In this document: piece by piece, positions 55,686 to 64,000 of the stretch
How the letters are laid out: each line of letters starts with the position of its first letter
Numbering within the stretch: position 1 is the stretch's first letter
DNA from: Sphingobium sp. CECT 9361
GTDB taxonomy: Bacteria; Pseudomonadota; Alphaproteobacteria; Sphingomonadales; Sphingomonadaceae
Direction of reading: 5' to 3'
Length of the DNA stretch: 64,000 nucleotides
Assembly (NCBI RefSeq): GCF_918741285.1
Contig: NZ_CAKKNC010000003.1
Span: 216,001 to 280,000 of the forward strand
The notes under the pieces: generated by a model
Told to the model about the DNA's origin: nothing
What the model saw: only the letters and a program-made list of their open reading frames with translations
Database searches by the model: none
Translations under genes and position numbers: made by a program

Positions 55686-57031
55686 GCGAACTGCTGACGC
55701 AGAATGAGGCGGACCTGCGCGATGCCGCCGCGCTGGCGGTGGACCTTGCCGTCCGGCGCGGCGCCAAGGCGCGCGCGTCGGTCCATCATGAAGGTGTCGC
55801 CAAGCTCGCGGTGCGCAATGGCGAAGTCGAGACAGCCGAGCGTAGCGGTAGTCAGGGACTGGGCATCACGATTTTCCACGAGGGCCGACAGGGATCCGCG
55901 TCGACCGCCGGGTTCGACCGCGCGGCGATCGAGCGGGTGGTCGAAGAGGCGATGCTGATCGCAGGCCATGTCCAGCCCGACGCGGACGCCGACCTGCCGC
56001 CGGCGGACTGGCTCGCATTTTCCGGCCCTGCGCCCGAGCTGTATGCCGATAGCCCACGGAATCCCGATGTACTGCTGGATGCGGCGCAGGCGATGGATCG
56101 GGTTGCGCGCGAGAGTGTGGCCTCGGACAGTCGGCTGCGGGCAGGCGAATCCGTCGCGGTTGCAATCGAAGGCCTTTGGGCGCTGGCAACCAGCGATGGC
56201 TTCTGCCGCAGCGTTCAGCGCTCCAACGATACACGCTGGGCGGTGATGCTGGCGCAGGACGAGAGCGGCAGCACATCGGCCTTCTGCCAGTCGAAGGAGC
56301 GTCGGGTCGATGCGCTGCTGTGCCCCGCCCTTCTTGTCCAAAGCGCCGCCAACCGGGCGCGTCAGGCGCTGGGTGGGCGCACCATCGGGAGCCGGCGATG
56401 TGCCGTGCTGTTCGATCCGCACACGGCATCGACATTGGTCGGCGAACTCGCCGGCGCACTGACTGGACATGCCCAGTATCGCAAAATGAGCTTCCTCCCC
56501 GATCCGATCGGCCGCAGCATCGCGGCACCGCATCTCGACCTCAGCGAAGACCCCTTCGAACCGTTGGGATTGGCCAGCGGCGGATTCGACAGCGAGGGAA
56601 TTGCCGGATCGTCGCGCGCGATCCTGCGCCAGGGTGTCGTCGAAGGCCTGTTTCTCTCGACCTTCTCGGCGCGCAAGCTGGGCATGGCGTCGACCGGCAA
56701 TGCCGATGGCTTCTACAATCTCCGCCTGACCAGCTCAGCGCCGAGCGGGGACTGGCAGGATATGCTGGCGCTGCTTGGCACCGGCCTCGTCGTGACCGAA
56801 TTTCAGGGCGGCAAAACCGACCCGGCCAGTGGCAACTGGACGCAGGCGATCAAGGGCTTATGGGTCGAGGATGGCCGCGTCGTCCACGCCGTCACCGACG
56901 TGACGCTGGCCAGCAATATGCCCGCGATGCTGACCGGCATCCGCGCGGTGGGCCGTGATGTCGAGCGTCATGGGGCGATCCGTACCGGGTCCATCCTGAT
57001 CGACGATATGCAAGTGGGAGGCACGGCATGA
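55682..57031 (+). CDS. tldE: TldE (PmbA) subunit of TldD/TldE metalloprotease
   Basis: 449 residues, the same length as E. coli TldE (about 450). It has the N-terminal family region (VEEAMLIAGHVQPD), the C-terminal FLLSTFSARKLGMASTGN-like part (here LFLSTFSARKLGM), and lacks HExxxH, as TldE subunits do. TldE pairs with TldD to form a heterodimeric zinc protease that trims microcin B17 leader peptide and degrades unfolded peptides such as CcdA. It is translationally coupled to both neighbours (4-base overlaps), so stoichiometric production with TldD is likely. This copy is operon-specific; a housekeeping pair may exist elsewhere. Confidence 0.88.
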   Translation: MSELLTQNEADLRDAAALAVDLAVRRGAKARASVHHEGVAKLAVRNGEVETAERSGSQGLGITIFHEGRQGSASTAGFDRAAIERVVEEAMLIAGHVQPDADADLPPADWLAFSGPAPELYADSPRNPDVLLDAAQAMDRVARESVASDSRLRAGESVAVAIEGLWALATSDGFCRSVQRSNDTRWAVMLAQDESGSTSAFCQSKERRVDALLCPALLVQSAANRARQALGGRTIGSRRCAVLFDPHTASTLVGELAGALTGHAQYRKMSFLPDPIGRSIAAPHLDLSEDPFEPLGLASGGFDSEGIAGSSRAILRQGVVEGLFLSTFSARKLGMASTGNADGFYNLRLTSSAPSGDWQDMLALLGTGLVVTEFQGGKTDPASGNWTQAIKGLWVEDGRVVHAVTDVTLASNMPAMLTGIRAVGRDVERHGAIRTGSILIDDMQVGGTA

Positions 57032-58488
57032 ACGGTGGCGACCTTGCGTTGGAGCGCGCGCGCGCGCGATTGCTCGACCCGGCCGGACTGGATGAGGCAG
57101 CGATCAGCCGGGCCTTGGGCCATCTGGCTGGCGGCGGCGCGGATCTGGCCGATCTGTTCTTCGAGACGACAAGCCTGCGCACCTGGCGGCTGGAAGGTGG
57201 CCGCGTCACCAATGGCGGCTTTTCCATGCGACAGGGCGTCGGCGCACGGGCTGCGCATGGCGGCCATGTGAGCTTTGCCCATTCTGCCGACATGCGCGAA
57301 GGCGCGCTGCAGGATACGGTCCGTGCGGTTCGCGCTCTGGCGCGGGATGGCGACCGGGCGGCGCATCCGCAAGGCATTGCGCTCAACCGTCATGCAGATC
57401 GCCACAACCTCTACCCCGTTATCGACGCAGTCGCGGTGGAAGATGCGACGGCCTGGATCGCCCTGCTGGAGCGGATCGATCAGATCGCGCACGCTCATGA
57501 TCCGCGGATCGTGCGCATCGACGCGAACGTCCGCGCGCAGGACACCACTGTCCTGGTCGCCAATGCTGATGGACTGCTGGCCGGCGATGTTCGGCCTATG
57601 ACCATATTGGCGGTCATGGTCGTTGCCGAAGCGGACGGGAGGCGTGCACGCGGTCAGGCAGGGTTGGGGCGACGGGCGGGACTGAGCGGTTTCGACGCAG
57701 CATCGGTCGAAACGATGGTCGCTGCCGCCGTGCGCATGGCGCTCCAGAATCTCGACGCGATCCCCGCACCCGTCGGCGAAATGCCGGTGGTGCTGGGGCC
57801 GGGCTATCCCGGCGTGCTGTTCCACGAAGCAGTCGGGCATGGGCTGGAAGGCGACCATCATCGCAAGCATCTCTCCGCCTTCGACGGCAAGGTGGGGGAG
57901 CGGATCGCCGCGCCCGGCGTCACGGTGATCGACGATGGCGGGATCGCAGGGCGGCTGGGCTCGCTGGGGATCGATGATGAAGGCGCAGCGCCGGATCGCA
58001 CCATTCTGGTCGAAGACGGCGTGCTGACCGGCCTGATGCAGGATCGCCTCAACGCCGGGTTGATGAATGCGCGGTCGACCGGCAACGGTCGTCGCCAATC
58101 CTATGCCCATCTGCCGATGCCGCGCATGACCAACACCTTTCTGGCAAACGGTCAGGCCGACCCGGCCGACATCATCGCTTCGATCGATCGCGGCATCTAC
58201 GCGACCGAATTCGACGGTGGGCAGGTCGATATCGTCACCGGGCGCTTCAACTTCACCACGATCGAAGCCTGGCTCGTCGAAAAGGGCAAGCTCATAGCAC
58301 CCGTGCGTGGTGCGACACTGATTGGTGTCGGCCATGAAGCGCTGCGCCATATCTCGATGGTCGGTAACGACCTGGCCTTCGACACCGGCATGGCAACCTG
58401 CGGTAAGCAGGGACAGACGCTTAGCGTCAGCGTCGGCCAGCCAACCCTGCGTATCGACCGGATGATGGTCGGTGGACAGGCCGGTTGA
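57028..58488 (+). CDS. tldD: TldD catalytic subunit of TldD/TldE metalloprotease
   Basis: 486 residues (E. coli TldD 481). The zinc motif HEAVGHGLEGD gives H266 and H270 with E267, and the third ligand is the cysteine at about 458 in ATCGKQGQ. TldD threads and cuts extended peptides inside a chamber formed with TldE. In RiPP systems TldDE removes leader peptides; outside them it destroys peptides. Here the genes for peptide import lie upstream and an M3 oligopeptidase downstream, which favours degradation of an imported peptide. It overlaps tldE by 4 bases. Confidence 0.9.
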   Translation: MNGGDLALERARARLLDPAGLDEAAISRALGHLAGGGADLADLFFETTSLRTWRLEGGRVTNGGFSMRQGVGARAAHGGHVSFAHSADMREGALQDTVRAVRALARDGDRAAHPQGIALNRHADRHNLYPVIDAVAVEDATAWIALLERIDQIAHAHDPRIVRIDANVRAQDTTVLVANADGLLAGDVRPMTILAVMVVAEADGRRARGQAGLGRRAGLSGFDAASVETMVAAAVRMALQNLDAIPAPVGEMPVVLGPGYPGVLFHEAVGHGLEGDHHRKHLSAFDGKVGERIAAPGVTVIDDGGIAGRLGSLGIDDEGAAPDRTILVEDGVLTGLMQDRLNAGLMNARSTGNGRRQSYAHLPMPRMTNTFLANGQADPADIIASIDRGIYATEFDGGQVDIVTGRFNFTTIEAWLVEKGKLIAPVRGATLIGVGHEALRHISMVGNDLAFDTGMATCGKQGQTLSVSVGQPTLRIDRMMVGGQAG

Positions 58489-58527
58489 TTTTCCCGAACC
58501 TCCTTCCCCCCCTAAAGGATAACGATT

Positions 58528-58851
58528 ATGCGTAATGCGACAGAACAGGATTTTGACGACATCGTCATGAACAACGACAAGCCGGTGCTGGTCGACTTCT
58601 GGGCGCCCTGGTGCGGGCCATGCAAGGCATTGGCACCGACACTGGATGAACTGGCGGAGGAATATGCCGAAGAGATGGAGATCGTGAAGGTCGATATCGA
58701 AGCCAATCCGGCGCTCGCGACGCGGTTCGGCGTGCGCGGCATTCCGCTGCTGATGGTCGTCAAGGACGGTGCAGAACAGGCGCGGACCTTCGGCACACTC
58801 TCGCGCAGCCGGCTCGACGCCTTCGTCGAAGCCAATGTCGGAGCCGCATGA
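58528..58851 (+). CDS. Thioredoxin
   Basis: 107 residues with the active site WCGPC (C29, C32) and the cis-proline in GIPLLMV near residue 74. There is no signal peptide, so it works in the cytoplasm. Its place inside the transporter/TldDE operon suggests reduction of a disulfide in the imported peptide, or of an operon enzyme. AAAGGATAACG lies upstream of the start. The stop overlaps the next start by 4 bases. Length and motif match TrxA, but this is probably a dedicated copy. Confidence 0.9.
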   Translation: MRNATEQDFDDIVMNNDKPVLVDFWAPWCGPCKALAPTLDELAEEYAEEMEIVKVDIEANPALATRFGVRGIPLLMVVKDGAEQARTFGTLSRSRLDAFVEANVGAA

Positions 58852-59741
58852 TGACCGACATCGCTTTTCTGGGTGATCCTGCGATCAAGGCGCAGGCACT
58901 CACCCGCCTACGCAGCCACGTTGCTGCCGGGACATTCGTTATCTTTCCTGCATGGGAGGACGGCAAAGCCAATGTCATCGGTGCGCTCGTCGAAGCCGAC
59001 GACAAGCAGGCTTTTGCCGATCAATATGGTTACCCCATCGCATTCACGACGGCATTGGAAATGATCGTCAACGCCTTCAGGGCCGTGCCGGCTGCCCAGG
59101 ATTTTGTTGGCGCCTTGCTGGAGCGCACGCCGGTCGGGGCGGACCTTTCCCGGGTCGTGCCGCAGGTGCTTGACTATCTTCTCGAGCGGCCGGATGTCGC
59201 CACGCTCACGGCGCGGCACGTTGAACTGGAGATCTGCCGATGCTCCGTCCTCGCCTTGCACCAGCGCGCGATCGCCGGTGAGACGCCCGACCGCAAGGAA
59301 TGGAAATCAGCGCGTCTGGCCGCTGTCGCAACCAGCGACACCATCACCGATGATGCAATGGCGCGATTGGCGGGCCTGATCGTGGAAGCGGCAGCATGGC
59401 CCGCGACGATGCGCACTGTCCTGCACGATACGCTGGGCGCTTGCGGTCGTCTGGAGATTCAGCAGATGATGGATGTCATGGGCTGGACGGACGCAGATGA
59501 AAGCCGCGTCTTCAAGATCCGGGAGCAGGCCGAGGTCGATGGGCGCATGGCCGAGCTGGAAGGTCTGGACCGGGTGCTGGCCTTACTCGATGCCGACGAT
59601 CCTGAACTGGCACGTGGATTTCGGGAACGGCTTGAACAGTTCGGGAAACTCGGCGACTTTTACCGGACTGTCGGGTGGAAGGTCATCGATCTTTCCGAGC
59701 AGGCGCCGCTGGCCGCCTCAACCCGCGAGAATGTGGCCTGA
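58848..59741 (+). CDS. Protein of unknown family in the TldDE operon
   Basis: 297 residues, soluble and acidic, with no signal peptide, membrane helix or motif I recognise. Residues 1-60 look alpha/beta (TFVIFPAW, ANVIGALVEADDK); residues about 75-290 look mostly helical, with EMIVNAFRAV and ICRCSVLALHQRA as notable pieces. Cysteines are few (residues around 129 and 131, and one near 203). It overlaps the thioredoxin gene by 4 bases, so it is produced together with the operon. It might be an adaptor, a binding protein for the imported compound, or a thioredoxin partner; no function is claimed. Confidence 0.75.
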   Translation: MMTDIAFLGDPAIKAQALTRLRSHVAAGTFVIFPAWEDGKANVIGALVEADDKQAFADQYGYPIAFTTALEMIVNAFRAVPAAQDFVGALLERTPVGADLSRVVPQVLDYLLERPDVATLTARHVELEICRCSVLALHQRAIAGETPDRKEWKSARLAAVATSDTITDDAMARLAGLIVEAAAWPATMRTVLHDTLGACGRLEIQQMMDVMGWTDADESRVFKIREQAEVDGRMAELEGLDRVLALLDADDPELARGFRERLEQFGKLGDFYRTVGWKVIDLSEQAPLAASTRENVA

Positions 59742-59767
59742 CGCGCTGTGCGGATGCAGCGCCCAAT

Positions 59768-61828
59768 ATGGACTGGATGACGATGAACCCGTTGCTGAAG
59801 ACATTGGAATTGCCGCGCTTCGCCGAAATTCGGCCCGATCAGATCGAGTCTGCGCTCGATCAGGTGATTGCCGATCATCAGGCAGTCGTGCGGACACTGG
59901 TGGAGACCAGGCCCCTTAGCTTCGCCGAGGCATGGATGCCGTTGGAGCGAGCGGATACCGCAATCTCAGGCGTCTGGTCGGCGGTGTCACATCTCCACGG
60001 CGTGGCCGACACACCCGAACTGCGCGCCGCCTTCGTGGCCGGGCAAGCACGACTGGTCGAGAATCATCTGCGGATGATGCAGAATGAGGCACTGTACGAA
60101 GTGCTGGTTGCGCTGACCACGACGCAGGACTTTGCCACGCTTCCAGATGCCGATCGGGTGGCCGTGGAGCATATGCTTCGGGACTTCAGGCTGTCAGGCG
60201 TGGCGCTGGCCGCCGAGGCGCGCGCGCGCTTTGCGGCGATCACGGTGGAGTTGTCCAGCCTGACCACCGCATTCGGCAATGCCGTTCTCGATGCGACCGA
60301 TGCCTGGTTCGAACATGTCGAGGATGCCGCTCTGCTTGCCGGCATTTCCGAGTCCGACAAGGCGATGTTCGCCGAGGCCGCCAGCGCGCGTGGCCTGAAC
60401 GGTTGGGTCGTAACGCTGCAAATGCCGAGCGTGAACGCAATTCTGACCTTCGCCGAGGATCGGGCACTGCGGGAGCGCGTGTACACAGCGTCCGGAACCC
60501 GAGCGTCCGATCAGGGGCCGCACGCAGGCCAGTTTGACAATAGCGGGCGGATCGCCTCCATCCTGGCCTTGCGGCGCGAGGCCGCCGAATTGCTTGGCTT
60601 CAGCGATCCGGTGGCGTGGTCGCTGGCCACCAAGATGGCGCCGGGTGGGCAGGACGTGCTGACGTTCCTGCGTGATTTGGGTGGCCGTGCGAAGCCGGCG
60701 GCCGAACAGGAATTCGCCTCTCTGAAGGCCTATGCCGCCGAACATCTCGGAATCGACGATCTGCAGCCGTGGGATATGACCTTCGTTTCCGAGCGGCTGC
60801 GCAAGGCGCGCTATGCCGTCGATGAGCAGGAAGTACGCAAATATTTCCCGGTCGAGCGCGTCATTACAGGGTGGCAGCAATTGCTCGACCGCCTGTTCGG
60901 TATTCATTTGGTGGCGCGTACAGACGTGGCCGTCTATCATCCCGATGCTCGCTATTATGATGTGACGGACGAGACCGGCGAGATTTTCGCAGGTGTCTAT
61001 GTCGATCTCCACTCCCGCCCCGGCAAGCGGAGCGGCGCATGGATGGCCCAGGCACGCCCACGTCTGAACGACGGCAATGTACGGCGCGTGCCCGTCGCCT
61101 ATCTGGTCTGCAACTTCGCGCCCAAGACCGATGGCAATCCTTCGCTGTTGAGTCACAGGGAAGTGGTGACATTCCTGCACGAGACAGGCCATTGCCTGCA
61201 TCACCTGTTCACGCGGGTCGATCGCCCCGGCATCGCGGGCACCAATGGCTTCGAGTGGGATGCCATCGAACTGCCCAGCCAGTTGATGGAGGACTTTGCC
61301 TGGGATCGGGATGTGCTGCGCGGCATGTCCGGCCATTACGAGACCGGCGCGCCATTGCCGGACGCCCTTTTCGACAAGTTGTTGGCTGCCCATGAGTTTC
61401 TGTCAGGCATGTTCATCGTGCGACAGGTGGAACTCGCGCTGTTCGATCTGCTGCTGCACCTCGGGGCGATGGGCCACGATCCAATGGAGGTGATCGAGGC
61501 GGTGCGCGACGAGGTGGCCGTGGTGCATCCGCCCGCATGGCATCGCTTCCCGCACGCTTTCACCCATATTTTCGCGGGCGGCTATGCCTCGGGCTATTAT
61601 AGCTATCTCTGGGCGGAGGTGCTGGCCGCAGACGGCTTCCAGCGCTTCGTAGAGGCGGGGCTGGTCGACCGGCCGACGGCGGCGAAGTTCCGGGACGAAG
61701 TATTGTCGCGCGGCGCCAGCCGCCCGGCGGCAGAGAGCTTCCGGGCGTTTCGCGGGCGTGACGCGGACCCGCAGGCGATGCTGATCCGGCACGGACTGAC
61801 GGACGATGCAATCGGCACCCCGTTATGA
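59768..61828 (+). CDS. M3 family metallopeptidase (oligopeptidase A/Dcp-like)
   Basis: 686 residues, the usual length for oligopeptidase A. The zinc site is HETGH (H471, E472, H475) with the third ligand E501 in WDAIELPSQLMEDF, and the C-terminal FAGGYASGYYSYLWAE is the substrate-binding tyrosine loop. M3 enzymes cut short peptides (up to about 20 residues) in the cytoplasm, finishing what TldDE begins. I chose the ATG at 59768; ATGs at 59777 and 59783 are close. It lies 26 bases after the unknown gene and overlaps the GNAT gene by 4 bases. Confidence 0.9.
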   Translation: MDWMTMNPLLKTLELPRFAEIRPDQIESALDQVIADHQAVVRTLVETRPLSFAEAWMPLERADTAISGVWSAVSHLHGVADTPELRAAFVAGQARLVENHLRMMQNEALYEVLVALTTTQDFATLPDADRVAVEHMLRDFRLSGVALAAEARARFAAITVELSSLTTAFGNAVLDATDAWFEHVEDAALLAGISESDKAMFAEAASARGLNGWVVTLQMPSVNAILTFAEDRALRERVYTASGTRASDQGPHAGQFDNSGRIASILALRREAAELLGFSDPVAWSLATKMAPGGQDVLTFLRDLGGRAKPAAEQEFASLKAYAAEHLGIDDLQPWDMTFVSERLRKARYAVDEQEVRKYFPVERVITGWQQLLDRLFGIHLVARTDVAVYHPDARYYDVTDETGEIFAGVYVDLHSRPGKRSGAWMAQARPRLNDGNVRRVPVAYLVCNFAPKTDGNPSLLSHREVVTFLHETGHCLHHLFTRVDRPGIAGTNGFEWDAIELPSQLMEDFAWDRDVLRGMSGHYETGAPLPDALFDKLLAAHEFLSGMFIVRQVELALFDLLLHLGAMGHDPMEVIEAVRDEVAVVHPPAWHRFPHAFTHIFAGGYASGYYSYLWAEVLAADGFQRFVEAGLVDRPTAAKFRDEVLSRGASRPAAESFRAFRGRDADPQAMLIRHGLTDDAIGTPL

Positions 61829-62346
61829 TAGACACTCCGCGCGAAGCCATCGTGTACCGAAGATTGGAGGCGGCGGATGCCCTGATCTATCGCCAGCTTC
61901 GGCTGGATGCGCTGCGCCTGTCGCCATCGTCGTTCGGAGGTCTCTTTGAGGAGGAGCAGGCGAAGGACGTCAGCGAATTTGTCGATGCGATCGGACGGAA
62001 TGCGATCTTCGGGGCTTGGAACGGCACCGGGGACTTGGTCGGAACGGTGGGACTGTTCGCGCGGGCTGGCGTGAAACTTCTTCACAAGGGCGTGTTGTTT
62101 GGCCTGTTCGTCGCGCCCGACTGGCGGACGAAAGGCATCGGTCGCGCCTTGGTCCAACACGTTATCCGTGAAGCCCGACCCTCGATGGAGGCATTGCAGC
62201 TGGCCGTCGCGACCCCGTCCACCTCCGCCGTCCGGCTCTACCGGGAATGTGGTTTCCGCGAGTACGGACTTGAACGTCGAGCCTTGAAGATCGGCGGCGA
62301 GTATGTGGATGAATATCTGATGGAGTTGACCTTCGATGACTGCTGA
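61825..62346 (+). CDS. GNAT family N-acetyltransferase
   Basis: 173 residues. The acetyl-CoA motif A is [17 protein letters not shown] (residues 94-110, the Q/RxxGxG pyrophosphate loop being RTKGIG), and motif B is [13 protein letters not shown]. It resembles GNAT enzymes that acetylate the amine of small molecules or N-termini. In this operon it may inactivate the imported peptide or a toxic fragment; that is inference. The coding region overlaps the M3 gene by 4 bases and the PLP enzyme by 11. Confidence 0.85.
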   Translation: MIDTPREAIVYRRLEAADALIYRQLRLDALRLSPSSFGGLFEEEQAKDVSEFVDAIGRNAIFGAWNGTGDLVGTVGLFARAGVKLLHKGVLFGLFVAPDWRTKGIGRALVQHVIREARPSMEALQLAVATPSTSAVRLYRECGFREYGLERRALKIGGEYVDEYLMELTFDDC

Positions 62347-63412
62347 TCGCAGCAATGCGGTGGCGCGCTCTTGGCGCGCGGAAGCCATTCGCCGGATCGA
62401 GGCGGACTATAACCGCTCGGCGGATACCCATCTCATCCGGCTTGATCTGCCACGTTATCCGCAGATCAAGCTGTATCTGAAGGACGAGAGCAGCCATCCG
62501 ACCGGCAGCCTGAAGCATCGGCTGGCGCGTTCGCTCTTCCTATATGCGCTGTGCAACGCGTGGATCGGACCCGATACCTGCGTAATCGAGGCATCCTCGG
62601 GATCGACTGCCGTCAGCGAAGCCTATTTCGCCCGGATGTTGGGCCTACGTTTCATCGCGGTCGTGCCGGCAACCACCGCCGCGCCGAAGCTCGATGCGAT
62701 CCGTTTCCACGGCGGCGAAATTCATGCCGTGGATGATCCGCGAACGGTGTACGATGTCGCGCATCGTCTCGCCCGCGAGACGGGCGGGCATTATCTCGAC
62801 CAGTTCACCTATGCCGAGCGCGCGACCGACTGGCGCGGCAACAATAATATTGCGGAGAGCATCTTCGCGCAGATGTCGGCGGAGGAAAACCCCGTGCCGA
62901 CCTGGGTGGTCTGTGGTGCGGGCACTGGCGGAACGTCCGCGACCATCGGCCGCTATATCGCCTATCAGCGCCATGCCACCCGGCTGTGCGTCGCCGATCC
63001 GGTCCACTCGATCTTCCACCGCCATTTCGCCGATCGCACCGCCGTCGCGCTGCCGGAAGGATGCGCCAGCCGTATCGAGGGTATCGGACGGCCACGTGTC
63101 GAACCCAGCTTCATCCCGTCGGTGATCGATCGCATGATCGCAGTCGAGGACGCGCACAGCATCGGTGCGATGCGCGCCTTGTCCCGGCGCCTTGGCAGGA
63201 AAGTAGGGGGATCGACCGGCACGAACCTCATCGCCTGTGCGCAGTTGATCGAAGAAATGTCTGCCCAGGGCGAGCATGGTTCGATCGTCACGATATTATG
63301 CGATGGCGGTGACCGGTACGGGTGCACCTATTATGACGATGACTGGCTCTCAGCACGCGGCGTTGACTGGCAGGAGCACGAAAGCGCAATGAATCGTTTC
63401 GTCTCTGGTTGA
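62336..63412 (+). CDS. PLP-dependent cysteine synthase/desulfhydrase family protein (Cds1-like)
   Basis: 358 residues, fold type II. The PLP lysine is K60 in HPTGSLKHR, the substrate carboxylate loop is [11 protein letters not shown] (about 85-95), and the phosphate-binding glycine loop is [12 protein letters not shown] (about 194-205). [21 protein letters not shown] is characteristic of a branch I associate with cysteine desulfhydrase Cds1-like proteins rather than CysK/CysM. It could break down cysteine or a beta-substituted alanine released from the imported peptide. It is the last gene of the operon and overlaps the GNAT gene by 11 bases. Confidence 0.82.
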   Translation: MTADRSNAVARSWRAEAIRRIEADYNRSADTHLIRLDLPRYPQIKLYLKDESSHPTGSLKHRLARSLFLYALCNAWIGPDTCVIEASSGSTAVSEAYFARMLGLRFIAVVPATTAAPKLDAIRFHGGEIHAVDDPRTVYDVAHRLARETGGHYLDQFTYAERATDWRGNNNIAESIFAQMSAEENPVPTWVVCGAGTGGTSATIGRYIAYQRHATRLCVADPVHSIFHRHFADRTAVALPEGCASRIEGIGRPRVEPSFIPSVIDRMIAVEDAHSIGAMRALSRRLGRKVGGSTGTNLIACAQLIEEMSAQGEHGSIVTILCDGGDRYGCTYYDDDWLSARGVDWQEHESAMNRFVSG

Positions 63413-63867
63413 GGGAAATGAGTCCTTTTTCGTGGGAAACGGATAACCTGAGAACGTGTAAGGGGCAGGTCCAAGGAACGTCCCTTCGGAAGTCTTGAAG
63501 GCCCCGATCACCGCTGCGGCAAAAGCCCTCCAACGCGATGGTGATGTCAGTCGCTATTCCGACTCACGAGACTGCAACACTGCGCGCCGGGAAGGCGGAT
63601 GTACTTGCAACCGTTGGGGTGAAGCGGGGCAGAAAGCAATCTGGTAGGAGGGCGGCTTCGATAAGCGCGCCATCGCCTCCTCCCTAAGTCAACCTTGCCC
63701 CCACCAATCCCATAGAATGACTTGCACGGATTGTAGCAAAAAAGCAGTCACCTGCCGACACACCGCAAAGCGTTTTTTGGCTTTGGCCGCGTGACCGCCG
63801 GCTGATCTGGGGTGAGCGTGATATACCGTGAATAGGAAGCGCTACCACCTGTAGACCTGAAAGACAC
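63413..63867. other. Intergenic region after the operon
   Basis: 455 bases between two convergent genes. Short open frames here are not protein-like, and I see no clear terminator hairpin with a T run or any other defined element. Confidence 0.4.
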
Positions 63868-64000
63868 TCAGCCCTTGGCCAGAAGGTCTACTATGTGCTG
63901 AATATCTCCCGACACGACAACATAATTGCCCTTTTCAAAATTCACGGCGCTCGCATCATTTCCGCCTTTGAAGCGGCGAACAAAATTCACGCGATCTGCA
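63868..64000 (-). CDS. C-terminal end of an unidentified gene cut by the window edge
   Basis: Reading the minus strand from the window end gives 43 codons without a stop, then TGA at 63870-63868. The peptide includes RVNFVRRFKGGNDASAVNF and VVVSGDIQHIVDLLAKG, with coding-like composition. The 5' end lies beyond base 64000. I do not recognise the family. Confidence 0.5.
   Translation of the reverse strand, partial: ADRVNFVRRFKGGNDASAVNFEKGNYVVVSGDIQHIVDLLAKG

Noticed and set aside
56968..58350. Open minus-strand frame of 460 codons opposite tldD
   Set aside because: tldD carries HEAVGH and the cysteine ligand on the plus strand; the antisense product is rich in R, H, D and Q without recognisable structure.
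58528..58851. Housekeeping trxA assignment
   Set aside because: Sequence is a normal thioredoxin, but its place in the middle of a peptide operon makes a dedicated copy more likely, so no gene symbol is given.
60194..61393. Open minus-strand frame of 399 codons opposite the M3 peptidase
   Set aside because: The plus strand has the complete M3 zinc site; the antisense frame is a by-product of codon bias.
51540..63412. Interpretation of the TldDE operon as a RiPP (microcin or lasso-type) biosynthesis cluster
   Set aside because: No short precursor gene, cyclodehydratase, radical SAM, lanthionine synthetase or B1/B2 lasso proteins are visible between or beside the genes; the transporter is of the SbmA/YddA importer type and an outer-membrane receptor is included.

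Overview
The window looks like chromosomal DNA of a sphingomonad-type alphaproteobacterium (Sphingomonas, Sphingobium or Novosphingobium group). The reasons are the moderately high GC content, the number and style of TonB-dependent receptors (one ends in the typical TFRPRTIGLTA tail), a GumB-type export protein and the aromatic-catabolism style of gene neighbourhood. The genus is inference. I see no tRNA, rRNA, CRISPR array, transposase or complete insertion sequence.

Layout. 1-6.3 kb is a general stress and housekeeping block: the end of a P-loop kinase-like gene, an NAD(P)H:quinone-type flavoprotein, a YdcH-like peptide, a DksA/TraR zinc-finger protein, an MgtC/DUF4010 membrane protein, a tandem universal stress protein and a CYTH-CHAD protein. 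7-37 kb is an exopolysaccharide locus of the Wzx/Wzy type. It holds four GT4 glycosyltransferases, a PglC-sized initiating phosphoglycosyltransferase, a membrane UDP-sugar 4,6-dehydratase with a DegT aminotransferase, a sulfotransferase, a short GumB-like OPX protein with its own beta-barrel neighbour, a Wzc-type tyrosine autokinase, a Wzx flippase, a Wzy/ligase-like protein and an acyltransferase. It also holds a formyltransferase/PIG-L/ATP-grasp/HAD cassette, a UbiA-SMR-SDR-GT39 group that suggests polyprenyl-linked sugar donation, and a beta-helix lyase. A LuxR-type regulator without a phosphorylatable aspartate sits in the middle.

37-43 kb carries two convergent RTX proteins. One has 1507 residues with 14 repeats of about 58 residues arranged 7+7; the other has 397 residues and is almost entirely RTX repeats. 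43-50 kb is a catabolic-looking accessory block: decayed gene remnants, a VOC protein, an SDR lacking the usual catalytic residues, a small secreted DUF6152-like protein with a probable frameshift, a TonB-dependent receptor and a divergent IclR regulator.

50-63.4 kb is a LysR regulator followed by nine same-strand genes, tightly packed and often overlapping: STN-containing TonB-dependent receptor, SbmA/YddA-like ABC transporter, TldE, TldD, thioredoxin, a protein of unknown family, M3 oligopeptidase, GNAT acetyltransferase and a cysteine synthase/desulfhydrase-like PLP enzyme. Together they read as a system that takes a modified, possibly disulfide- or cysteine-containing peptide from outside, carries it across both membranes and dismantles it in the cytoplasm. 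No precursor peptide or biosynthetic enzyme is visible, so import and degradation fit better than production. This is the strongest candidate for an undescribed system here. The last bases contain the end of another minus-strand gene cut by the window edge.
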